This document shows, one piece after another, positions 47,220 through 57,244 of a stretch of DNA of 64,000 nucleotides. The translations under genes and the position numbers were made by a program. Numbering within the stretch: position 1 is the first letter of the stretch; each line of letters starts with the position of its first letter. Source of the stretch: Arabidopsis thaliana (taxonomy: Eukaryota; Streptophyta; Magnoliopsida; Brassicales; Brassicaceae); the NCBI RefSeq assembly GCF_000001735.4, contig NC_003071.7, positions 17,087,443 through 17,151,442 of the forward strand. Direction: 5' to 3'. The notes under the pieces are model-generated. The model did no database searches, was not told the DNA's origin, and saw only the letters and a list, made by a program, of their open reading frames with translations.

Positions 47220-47680
47220 GGGTAAAATTACACTGCGGGTAGTAGCTTTGTAGTCTACCTTGAGATTGCTCCTGCCTGTGTTATTCTTGAGTCAGGAACA
47301 TGAAGTGGTTTGCTGTCAACTTTACTTACTCAAGCCATCTCCGCAAGGTAGAAACTATGGTTCGCGTTATTTCGTATGTACCATGTTTTTGGTCGTTTGT
47401 GTAGTTTCTAACCTTCCACACCCTTGGCTTGCGATTCTTTCCAAAGCAGAGATGTTAGATCAGAGGATGGAGTGGGTTCTCAAGTAGAATGCACTTGCGA
47501 ATCCCTCAGATCAGATTTTTCATAGGTAAAGTTCGTTAACTTCAACAACACCACTTTAGTAAACATGTGATAATCAATCGTCATAAGCATCTTCGATTCA
47601 TTTTTATCTTATGCAAGTGTTTGCTTTATTATGATTTGTTAAGTTTTGCATAAATACGGACGTTGAAGCACTTCCCAGAA
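47220..47680. repeat. Segmental duplication, copy A (downstream of the PPR gene)
   Basis: Shares long blocks with 49781-50320, such as GTACCATGTTTTTGGTCGTT, CTCAAGTAGAATGCACTTG and AATCCCTCAGATCAGATTT. It marks one edge of the unit whose duplication produced the calmodulin-like genes. The short frames in it are not conserved between copies. Confidence 0.85.
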
Positions 47681-47750
47681 CTCATGAGTGTTTTTATAAA
47701 CTATTTATTAAAAGTTAGTATAAGAAAACTATAACATAAAAGTAAAATAT

Positions 47751-48240
47751 AATTTAGACAAATGTAGCGATTGGTCCAGTTACTCATCCAAAATTCCAAA
47801 TGAATCTTCCACCGTTGATAATTCTATTCCATTGTTTTCTTCTGTAGAAGACCATATATTATTAAGTCTCTAGTCCATTGTCAATAAATGGAAATACAAA
47901 AAAAAAAAAAAAAAAAAAAAGAAGAAGAAGAAAAAGACAGCATTTAATGAACGAAAATAATATTAATGAATTTGGAAGAAGGAACGAACCAACGAGAAAA
48001 ATCAACGAAATAATTTAGACAAATGTAGCGATTGGTCCACTACCCATCCAAAAGTCCAAATGAATACTTCACCGTTGATAATTCTATTCAATTGTTTTCT
48101 TCTGTAGAAGACCATATATTATTAAGTCTCTAGTCCATTGTAAATAAATGTTTCTTTCAAATAAATGGAAATACAAAAAAGAAAAGAAAAAAAAGACAGC
48201 ATTTAATGATGATAACGATTTGGAAGAAGGAACCAACCAA
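47751..48240. repeat. Tandem duplication in the CML10 promoter (261-bp offset)
   Basis: Two adjacent copies begin AATTTAGACAAATGTAGCGA at 47751 and 48012 and share GTTTTCTTCTGTAGAAGACC and ATTAAGTCTCTAGTCCATTG. A single, more diverged copy begins at 52483 in front of CAM2, so the module is an ancestral calmodulin promoter element that doubled here. A run of 20 or more A residues ends copy 1. Confidence 0.85.
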
Positions 48241-48380
48241 TTAGAGTAACAAACCAAGGAGGCGACTCACATGAAAGCAAAAGCTGACATGGCAGTGAAT
48301 TCAGTTTTATAAAAAAGGCTTCAAGGCCGAGAGTTCGTAGTACAAACTCTTCTCTCAGTCATCACAGAAAATAAAAAACA

Positions 48381-49176
48381 ATGGCGAATAAGTTCACTAG
48401 ACAACAGATTTCAGAGTTTAGGGAACAGTTCAGCGTATACGACAAGAATGGTGATGGTATGGTTCATCGTCTCTATTCCTCTAATCGTACATATTGGATC
48501 CTGAATCATCTTCAAAGCACTGAAAATGACTAACACAAGTCCTTGATTACTTCTTGTAGGTCACATTACCACAGAGGAGTTCGGTGCCGTGATGCGTTCC
48601 CTCGGTTTAAACCTGACCCAAGCTGAGCTTCAGGAGGAGATCAACGATTCGGATTTAGATGGTGACGGAACCATCAATTTCACTGAGTTCTTGTGCGCAA
48701 TGGCTAAGGACACTTACTCTGAGAAAGACCTCAAGAAAGATTTCAGACTCTTTGACATAGACAAGAATGGTTTCATCTCAGCTGCTGAAATGAGATATGT
48801 GAGGACTATCCTCCGGTGGAAGCAAACTGATGAAGAAATCGATGAGATTATCAAGGCAGCTGATGTTGATGGTGATGGTCAGATCAACTACAGAGAGTTT
48901 GCCAGGCTTATGATGGCCAAGTGAGATTTAAACAACTTTTCCGCTTCCCCTTTTTTTACTACCTCTTATCTAATTTCATAAAGAATGTTCCTCTCTTGTT
49001 CTTAAATTTCATTCTGAGTTCTTGTGTGTATGGCTAGGAATCAAGGTCATGATACTAAATATGACACAACTGGTGGCACTTTGGAGAGGGACTTGGCGGC
49101 CGGGGTTGCCAAAAATATCATCGCAGCGCCAATGACCGACTTCATCAAAAATTTGTTCGAAGCGTTGTTTTCTTGA
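48381..49176 (+). CDS. CML10: CML10 (CaBP-22), calmodulin-like protein with C-terminal extension
   Basis: Three exons (48381-48456, 48560-48920, 49038-49176) give 191 residues, matching CaBP-22. Four EF-hand loops are visible: [36 protein letters not shown] and [12 protein letters not shown]. The first intron splits a Gly codon in loop 1, as in calmodulin. The second intron begins inside AAGTGAG, where calmodulin has AAG and its TGA stop, and the intron body matches the CAM2 3' UTR. Splicing adds a 45-residue tail ([10 protein letters not shown] ... LFEALFS) shared with TCH3. If the intron is retained, translation would stop at once and give a 146-residue four-EF-hand protein. The TATA-like TTTATAAAA is near 48307. 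Confidence 0.95.
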
Positions 49177-49780
49177 AATGGTACATCAGTAACTTTATGC
49201 CATTAGGGTCTGGCTGGTATGTTAGATCTCTCTAAAAAGGCGTTTGATCTTTGAAAATAATTTCTATGTAATAAATTTATTGTGTTACCATCTTTTCTTG
49301 CATGCAATTTATTAAAATGAGTTTGTAATATGGTTTCAGTATCGAATATAATTGGGGTATCAATGTATCTTTTGAGAAAAACATTTAAAACGTAGCAGAA
49401 CTAATTATTGAAAACTGGTAGCATTACTAAAAATTGATCTAAATCGGTTAATGATTTGGCACATACAGTGATCAAATCAGCTAAGCCTCATATCTCACCG
49501 TCCCAGAGTTCTTCAAGACTCTTATAAGGACTCATCTAATGAATAATGACATGCCTCGCACCAACCTGCCCTGCAACATTGAAAACACACGTCTACAATT
49601 TCGATAACCCAAGTGTTTTGAGCAAAACAAAGGACGCCCTTTGACCCATTTGGACTACAATGTGTGGAAAATTACTGCATGTTCAATATCAGAAAACTTG
49701 GATAACATGTCTTCGATATGGGCTTTTCTTATTTTGTACCCGTGTAATTTCGCTGGCCCAAAATCCAAAGCAACAAGGGT
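49177..49780. other. 3' flank of CML10
   Basis: Blocks such as TGAGTTTGTAATATGGTTTC and GGCACATACAGTGATCAAAT recur behind TCH3 at 52060-52310, so gene and 3' flank were duplicated together. No gene seen. Confidence 0.6.
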
Positions 49781-50320
49781 AAATTTGTATGCAGTACATG
49801 TGGCATGTTGGGTCATATGGAAACAGGTCACAAGACTCAGATTCTTTACATTGCGGCGGGTAGTAGTAGCTTTCTAGTCTACCTTGAGATTGCCCCTGCC
49901 CGTGATTCTTGAGTCGGGCACAGGAAGTGGTTTTCTGTCAACTTTACTTGCTCAAGCCATCCCCGCAAGGTAGAAACTTCTGTGGTCTTTCTCGTTATTT
50001 CTTATGTACCATGTTTTTGGTCGTTTGTGTAGTTTCTTCTAACCTTCCACACACTTGTCTTGCGAATTCCTTCCACAGCAGAGATGTTAAATCAGGAATA
50101 TTCAGGATGTAGAAACTTCTCTGCTCTTTCTCAAGTAGAATGCACTTGTGGAATCCCTCAGATCAGATTTCATTGGTAACGTTCGTTAACTTCAACAACA
50201 ACACTTTACTAAACATGTGCTAATCAATTGTCATACGCTTGTATTTCTTCGATTCATTTTTATCTTATGCAAGTGTTTTCTCTATTATGATTTATTTAGT
50301 TTTGCATAAATAAGGACACT
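49781..50320. repeat. Segmental duplication, copy B (upstream of TCH3)
   Basis: Homologous to 47220-47680 behind the PPR gene, with small insertions such as CTGCTCTTT-type blocks. It shows that the CML10-TCH3 unit was duplicated together with PPR flank. Confidence 0.85.
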
Positions 50321-50688
50321 CCTTCGGAGTCAGTATAAGAAAACTATAACCTAAAATATAAATTAGGCAAATGTCCACTCACCCATCCAAAATTCCATTG
50401 TAAATAAATGTTTCTTTCAAATAAATGAAAAAAAAAAAAAAAAACAAGTTGGAAGAAGGAACCAACCAAGTAATTGCCAGTCAAAGGAGGCGACTCACAC
50501 TTGAAAGGATAAGCTGACATGGCAGACAACGATCCTGCGTAGAAATTGCGTGAACGTGGAAAAGTTTGAGGATATAGCCGTCATTTCAAATAATTCGGGT
50601 ACTATTATATAAGGCTTCAAGTCCTGGTTCGTAGTACAAATTGTCTCACAAACTCTTCTTTCAGTCATCACAGAAAACAAAAAAAACA
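50321..50688 (+). promoter_or_regulatory. Promoter and leader of TCH3
   Basis: TATATAAGG near 50606 is a likely TATA box. GCTGACATGGCAG and GCGTGAACGTG blocks are shared with the promoters of CML10 or CAM2. The positions that are CCGCGT in CAM2 read CTGCGT (50535-50540) and TTGCGT here. TCH3 is known to be induced by touch, darkness and heat. Confidence 0.55.
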
Positions 50689-51964
50689 ATGGCGGATAAG
50701 CTCACTGACGATCAGATTACAGAATACAGGGAATCTTTCAGGTTATTCGACAAGAATGGTGATGGTATGGTTCATCAACTCTTTCCATTTAATCGTAATG
50801 TTGGATCATGATCATCTTCAAAGCAATGAAATGACTAACACAAGTCCTTGATTACTTTTTGTAGGTTCCATTACGAAAAAGGAGCTCGGTACCATGATGC
50901 GTTCAATCGGTGAAAAACCGACAAAAGCTGATCTTCAGGACTTGATGAACGAAGCGGATTTAGATGGTGATGGAACCATCGATTTCCCTGAGTTCTTGTG
51001 CGTAATGGCTAAGAATCAAGGTCATGATCAAGCGCCGCGTCACACTAAAAAAACAATGGCGGATAAGCTCACTGACGATCAGATTACAGAGTACAGGGAA
51101 TCTTTCAGGTTATTCGACAAGAATGGTGATGGTATGGTTCATCAACTCTTTCCATTTAATCGTAATGTTGGATCATGATCATCTTCAAAGCAATGAAATG
51201 ACTAACACTAGTCCTTGATTACTTTTTGTAGGTTCCATTACGAAAAAGGAGCTCCGTACCGTGATGTTTTCCCTCGGTAAAAACCGGACAAAAGCTGATC
51301 TTCAGGACATGATGAACGAAGTGGATTTAGATGGTGATGGAACCATCGATTTCCCTGAGTTCTTGTACCTAATGGCTAAGAATCAAGGTCATGATCAAGC
51401 GCCGCGTCACACTAAAAAAACAATGGTGGATTATCAGCTCACTGACGATCAGATCTTAGAATTCAGGGAAGCCTTCCGCGTATTCGACAAGAATGGTGAT
51501 GGTATGGTTCATCGTCCCTTTCTCGCTAATCGTACATATTGGATCCTGATCATCTTCAAAGCACTGAAATGACTAACATAAGTCATTGCTTACTTTTTGT
51601 AGGTTACATTACCGTGAATGAGCTCCGTACTACTATGCGCTCCCTTGGTGAAACCCAAACAAAAGCTGAGCTCCAGGACATGATCAACGAAGCGGATGCA
51701 GATGGTGACGGAACCATCAGTTTCTCTGAGTTTGTGTGTGTAATGACTGGTAAAATGATTGACACTCAGTCTAAGAAAGAAACGTACAGAGTTGTGAATC
51801 AAGGTCAGGGTCAAGTGCAGCGTCACACTAGAAATGACAGAGCTGGTGGCACCAATTGGGAGAGGGACATAGCGGTCGGGGTTGCCAGCAATATCATCGC
51901 TTCGCCAATTTCCGACTTCATGAAAGATAGGTTTAAAGATTTGTTCGAAGCGCTGTTATCTTGA
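50689..51964 (+). CDS. TCH3: TCH3 (CML12), six-EF-hand touch-induced calcium sensor
   Basis: Four exons (50689-50764, 50865-51131, 51232-51501, 51603-51964) give 324 residues as known for TCH3. The protein is three repeats of the calmodulin N-lobe. Loops are DKNGDGSITKKE and [12 protein letters not shown] twice, then DKNGDGYITVNE and [12 protein letters not shown]. Repeats are joined by [14 protein letters not shown] linkers, each followed by a new start-like MADKLTDDQ or [10 protein letters not shown]. No C-lobe is present: after the sixth EF-hand the frame runs [13 protein letters not shown] and then into the VNQGQG ... LFEALLS tail shared with CML10. Introns 1 and 2 differ at a single base in 100. 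Exons 2 and 3 are therefore a recent tandem copy. Part of the calcium-response machinery for mechanical stimuli. Confidence 0.97.
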
Positions 51965-52936
51965 AATGACACGTCAGTAACTTTATGCCAATAGGGTCTG
52001 ACAATTATGTTAGATCTCTCTCAAAAGGCGTTTCATCTAATGACAATAATTTCTATGTAATAAATTTATTGCATGTGTTAGTGTGTTACCATCTTCAGTT
52101 GTGTGCAATTTATTAAAATGAGTTTGTAATATGGTTTCAGTATCGAATATAATTGGGGTATTAATGTATCTTTTGAGAAAAACATTGAAACGTAGCAGAA
52201 CTAATCATTGAAAACTGGTAGCTCACTACTAAAAATTGATCTAATATGATAAATCGGTTAATGATCTGGCACATACAGTGATCAAATCAGCTAAGCCTCA
52301 TATCTTACCATGTTAATCAATTGTCATAAGCATGTATTTCTTCGATTTGTTTTTATCCGATGCAAATTTTTGCTTTGTGATTGTTATTGCAGAAACAAGG
52401 ACGTTCGATGCACTTCCAAAAAACATATAATGTTACAGACAATGTAGTATTAAAAAGTAGTAGTTAAAAGCAAAATCTTTAATAATTTAGACAAATGTAG
52501 CGACAGCTCCACTTACCATCCAAACGAATACTTCACAATTGATAATTCTAATAAATGTTTTTTTTTAAAAAAGACAGCATTTAACAATAACGAGAAAACA
52601 AATACTAACGAATTGGAACCAGAAACCAACGAACCAAGGAAAATCAAAGGAGGCGACTCACTGGAAAGGAAAAGGTGAGATGGCAAAGTCAACGATCCGC
52701 GTAGAAACCGCGTGAACGTGTGATCCATCTCTTCTCATGTCAACCTGGCGCTTAAATTTAAAACTCAAATTTATGGCATTCTCGTAATTTCATCCCCAAA
52801 CCGAGGTCCTTCCCGACATTAACAATAATCCAGGTAAATAAAACGCCTCAAGTCCGCATTCGTAGCACACGAATCGTCTCACAAACTCTTTCGTTTTTCC
52901 CTTTTTCTCCAATCACAGAAAAGAAAAGAAAAAACA
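51965..52936. other. 3' flank of TCH3 and promoter of CAM2
   Basis: The first 350 bp repeat the 3' flank of CML10. From 52483 the ancestral calmodulin promoter module AATTTAGACAAATGTAGCGA appears once. The leader before CAM2 ends AAAAAACAATGG as in TCH3 and CML10. No other gene seen. Confidence 0.6.
52697..52713 (+). promoter_or_regulatory. Two CGCG boxes of CAM2
   Basis: CCGCGTAGAAACCGCGT holds two CCGCGT motifs (VCGCGB type), the binding site of CAMTA calmodulin-binding transcription factors, 225-240 bp before the start codon. The aligned positions in TCH3 are altered and in CML10 missing. Confidence 0.65.
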
Positions 52937-53750
52937 ATGGCGGATCAGCTCACAGACGATCAGATCTCAGAATTCAAGGAAGCCTTCAGCTTATTCGACA
53001 AGGATGGTGATGGTATGCTTCATCCTCCCTTTCCCTCTATCATCGTAGGTCTTGGCCGTATAATTCTGATTTAGTTTCTGCTTGATTTGGTTCCCTTTTG
53101 ATATGTATCGATTACCGTGGTGACGGATCCATTGTTCGTATCCTCGCATTGACTCTTTTCGTTTTCGATGTTCCAAATCATTATTGAATTCAAGGATTTG
53201 TTTGTGCCTTTGTTCAAATTAAAGATCTATGTAGTTCGGATGAAATATTTGTGAATCAGCCCTGTGGTGTTAGTGATGATTCATGTTTTCAATTCGTATT
53301 TTGACCAGTTTTTATTGATTTGTTCTGATTCTGGATTTGCATCGTAGTAACACCAATCTTTGATTACTTTGTGTAGGTTGCATTACCACAAAGGAGCTTG
53401 GTACCGTGATGCGTTCCCTCGGTCAAAACCCAACCGAAGCTGAGCTTCAGGACATGATCAACGAAGTTGATGCGGATGGTAACGGAACCATTGATTTCCC
53501 GGAGTTCTTGAACCTAATGGCTAGGAAAATGAAGGACACTGACTCTGAGGAAGAACTCAAGGAAGCTTTCAGAGTTTTCGACAAAGACCAGAACGGTTTC
53601 ATCTCAGCTGCTGAATTGAGACATGTGATGACTAACCTCGGCGAGAAGCTTACTGATGAAGAAGTTGATGAGATGATTAAGGAAGCTGATGTTGATGGTG
53701 ATGGTCAGATCAACTACGAAGAGTTTGTGAAGGTTATGATGGCTAAGTGA
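52937..53750 (+). CDS. CAM2: CAM2, calmodulin
   Basis: Two exons (52937-53012 and 53377-53750) encode the standard 149-residue calmodulin. The four EF-hand loops are [36 protein letters not shown] and [12 protein letters not shown], and the C-terminus is KVMMAK followed by TGA. The single intron splits the Gly codon in loop 1 in phase 1, the calmodulin-family position. Ca2+-bound calmodulin controls many enzymes and transcription factors. CAM2 is the likely parent of the neighbouring CML10 and TCH3; its 3' UTR sequence reappears as an intron in CML10. Recalled as At2g41110. Confidence 0.98.
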
Positions 53751-54011
53751 GGATTGAAACAACTTCTTCGGCTTTCTCCTTTTTTTTTTTTGACTACCTT
53801 CTTATGTAATTTCATAAAGAATGTTCCTTCGCTTTGTTCTAAAATTTCATTCATGGCTGGTTTTTGCTGGTTAAAAAGACAGGAATGTTATGTGTTTTTA
53901 CCTTTTGTCTAAATGACTCATTGTTCATGTTATTGACAGGTTCAGAACCTGATTCTTGAAATATAACAGTAATGAGATCTTCTTCTATTATCTTCGTATT
54001 GATCATTCTCT

Positions 54012-54977
54012 TTAGAATCTGTCGTCGTATGTAGAAGCAAGAAGATGCTTATCGGTTGCGGTAAGGGTAGGGAGCTTAACCCGAGTTGGCTCAGACGATG
54101 AATGTAAAGGAGAGAAGAGTATAGAAGTTGTCTCAGACATTCCATTGTTGAAGTCAAGCACAGTCTCTAAGCTGTAAATACTCTCTCCAGCTGCATAACC
54201 ACCTAAGAGTTGATACGATCTGTCTGATTGATCCATCGTCAAACACATATCTTCTGAACCTATCATCAATCAATTCAGATTTCTTGAGTGTCACAATTAG
54301 GTTCAATTTGCTAAATGGTTTCCTCAATCAAAAATTCAAAATTCAAAACTTACAGGCAGCAAGTTCAAGCTGAGTTTGATAAACGAATTCAAGAACTGCG
54401 GAGACATCTCGCTCGAATTCATGAAACGGTCCGTCTTCGAAATTCATCTTCCTTAGCTTACATACTCCTTCTCCTAACTCCATCATCGCTCCTTTATGGT
54501 TCTTCAAATCCCAAAACACTCACTAAAATTACCTCAAACGTGAACGAAAACGAGCAATAGATGGAGTTAAAAGGAGAGTAGATTTACGTTGTTGAATAGA
54601 TGGTGAAATCCAACAGCACATTGAAGAATTCCATGGATTAAGGTACGAGTTGGTTCCTCTGCTTGAATCCAAAGAGCTTCAAGCGCGTCATGACTTTTGT
54701 AATAATCCCTCTTGTTGAAGAGAGTCACTGCTTCCTCAAAGCTCCAATATTCTTCCTTATCCTCGTCACTATCCTCTTCGTCTTCTCCGGCGTGGTCGTT
54801 GTATCTGACGATTGATCTTCGACTGAAACGGACGCGTATGGAGCTAAATTTTGTGGAGGCTCGAATCGTTGAAGCAGTAACAGAGATTGGAGAAGAAGGG
54901 ATTAAGGAGCTGAAGAAAGAAGATGGAGGAAGCGTGAAAGATGAAGGAACCTGGAAATGTTTCGAAGAAACTGCCAT
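54012..54977 (-). CDS. DUF309 domain protein, plastid-targeted
   Basis: Three exons (54977-54588, 54501-54354, 54259-54012) give 261 residues. The first 60 are Ser/Thr/Arg-rich with almost no acidic residues, as in a chloroplast transit peptide. An acidic patch (EDEEDSDEDKEE) is followed by the DUF309 domain: YWSFEEAVTLFNKRDYYKSH, DALEALWIQAEEPTR, LIHGILQCAVGFHHLFNNN and HKGAMMELGEG. That family has a helical bundle with conserved H-x3-E/W positions and unknown function. The C-terminal 80 residues (CSEDMCLTMDQSDRSYQLL...) are outside the domain. I start at MAVSSKHFQ; the next upstream in-frame codon in the ORF is not ATG. Recalled as At2g41120. Confidence 0.87.
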
Positions 54978-55917
54978 TATCAAAGTCAAAGGTCGAGCTC
55001 TGTCTCTACTGCATGGTTCTGGCTTGCGCCAGTTTTGTGGTCACCGTTTTACCAAAACTTTGTAATTGGGCCACTATTTGGGTCCTTATTTTTTATATAA
55101 TTTAGGCCCATATTTTATGGCGAAGCCTTCCTCATATCATATGGTTGTCTCATTCGTAAATTATTTTTCTGCAGTAGCTTTCTCTTATGATTATCAAATT
55201 TGTTGATTATTTAGGGCTTTTATGTTGTCAAAAAAAAAAAATTAGGGCTTTTGAATACTCAAGTTTTTCCAGACATTAAGTTAAAACAAATACTGTATAT
55301 TATTTAATTTTTGTTAAATAACAAATTTATGTTATCGCATTGCACTGTGTGAGATTTATCCGGACAAAACACAATGATAGAAGCAGCATAAATCATATCA
55401 GGATATGCCTTTTATTGTTTATCTTTAATACCTTAGAAATGGTATCTTATCATAATAACTTAAAGGATCATTATTATGGTAGTGGTAAAACATCATTATT
55501 ATTCATAAGTAAAGATTTAAAGAATGTTCAATTTTTTGAGATTTGTTTTTGAATTTTTGAATTTTGGAAATGCAGTAATATACTATATAGTCCCAAAAGT
55601 CCGTATGTATCTTCAGTTCAATTGATGGATCATATAGAACTATTTAGAATGATGATGGTGGCAAGACAATGACCTAATTAAGGACCCTTCCTAAAAATTT
55701 CAAACTCTATAGCAACTTTTTCCCCACCAATATATATATAAATACAAAAATCAAGTATTTAACATCTAAAATAAAAAAAATAAAAAAAATAATCTACACT
55801 CTCTACCCTCTCATTTCACGTATATATAATCCATCTTTTAGGACAGAACCCACCGAAAGCTCCACAAACCCCATTAATTAACAAAAAACCAAAAGAAGGC
55901 GGCGCAAACAAAAGATA
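54978..55917. other. Intergenic region between divergent DUF309 and bHLH106 genes
   Basis: The DUF309 side holds TGGGCC at 55067-55072 and GGCCCA at 55105-55110 (site II boxes). The bHLH106 side has TATATATAAATAC near 55733 and GTATATATAATCC near 55822 as TATA candidates. The frame at 54712-55065 is the reverse shadow of DUF309. Confidence 0.55.
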
Positions 55918-57244
55918 ATGCAACCAGAGACCTCAGATCAGATGTTGTACTCGTTTCTTGCCGGAAACGAAGTCGGCGGTGGAGGGTACTGCGTCTCCGG
56001 CGACTACATGACGACTATGCAGAGCTTATGTGGGTCTTCGTCGTCGACGTCATCGTATTACCCACTGGCGATCTCCGGCATCGGAGAAACGATGGCTCAA
56101 GACAGAGCTTTAGCTGCTTTGAGGAACCACAAAGAAGCTGAGAGAAGAAGGAGAGAGAGGATCAATTCTCATCTCAACAAGCTTCGTAACGTACTCTCTT
56201 GTAATTCTAAGGTAATATAAACTTTTGATACTTTTTCATTTGGCGTATGTATCTCTCCTCGTACATATGATGTTTATACATCTGTACGTATATATTTCTT
56301 TGAAATTTTAAGAAAAGATTTTTGAAATGGGTATATAATTAGGGTTTTGCATCTTCTCTAACCCAGAGTTTACATCTTTAAAATTTTCTCATGTTTCATT
56401 CGATTTGGTGTTAGCTCATGAATACTGTACTTTTTCATGATAACATTTTATAATCATTTGGTTTCAATTGAGTCTTTTTTGTCTTACTATTCTTACTTAT
56501 TAACAAGCACATATTTATCAAAGATGATCCCTAATTTTCTACATTTATAATTCTAAAGATTGATATATATTTTGATTTGAATATTCAAAACTGGCGAGTA
56601 GTGATCAGATGAGAAAAACGAAAAGCTTCATGGCCTTTTTGTGAAGCTCGTTGGGATAGTATATCACTTTTTGGGAAAGTTCTCAAGCTTTTTCAGTTGA
56701 TTTGATTTGATACAAACATCAAATTTCAACTTCTTGATCCAAACTTTTCATTGTAATTTCATGTTTCTATTTTCAGACCGATAAAGCCACACTGCTCGCC
56801 AAAGTAGTTCAACGAGTCAGAGAACTTAAACAGCAAACCCTAGAGACCTCCGACTCCGACCAAACATTATTACCATCAGAGACCGACGAAATTAGTGTTC
56901 TACACTTTGGAGACTATTCAAACGACGGTCATATAATCTTCAAAGCCTCTCTATGTTGTGAAGATAGATCAGATCTCTTGCCGGACCTTATGGAGATTCT
57001 CAAGTCTCTTAACATGAAGACTCTCCGAGCTGAGATGGTAACCATTGGTGGTCGGACAAGAAGTGTTCTTGTCGTAGCTGCTGACAAAGAGATGCACGGC
57101 GTCGAGTCTGTGCATTTTTTGCAAAATGCTCTCAAGTCGCTGCTTGAGCGGTCAAGCAAGTCGTTGATGGAACGTAGTTCTGGTGGTGGAGGAGGAGAAC
57201 GGTCAAAGCGGCGTCGTGCGCTGGATCACATCATAATGGTGTGA
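55918..57244 (+). CDS. BHLH106: bHLH106 transcription factor
   Basis: Two exons (55918-56211 and 56777-57244) encode 253 residues as known for bHLH106. The basic region HKEAERRRRERIN (residues 71-83) has the H-E-R residues of E-box binders. Helix 1 follows (SHLNKLRNVLSCNSK), and exon 2 starts with TDKATLLAKVVQRVRELKQQ, helix 2. An ACT-like domain occupies the C-terminal half (about 140-210) and ends with a basic KRRRALDHIIMV tail. The protein is reported as a salt-tolerance regulator acting through E-box and G-box genes. Recalled as At2g41130. Confidence 0.95.

Noticed and set aside
47260-47487. Small ORF behind the PPR gene, with a partly similar ORF at 49909-50112
   Set aside because: The two copies lie in duplicated flank but their frames are not kept through the shared blocks, so they look non-coding.
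54712-55065. Plus-strand ORF of 117 codons over the DUF309 gene
   Set aside because: It is the reverse-strand shadow of the DUF309 first exon and its leader.
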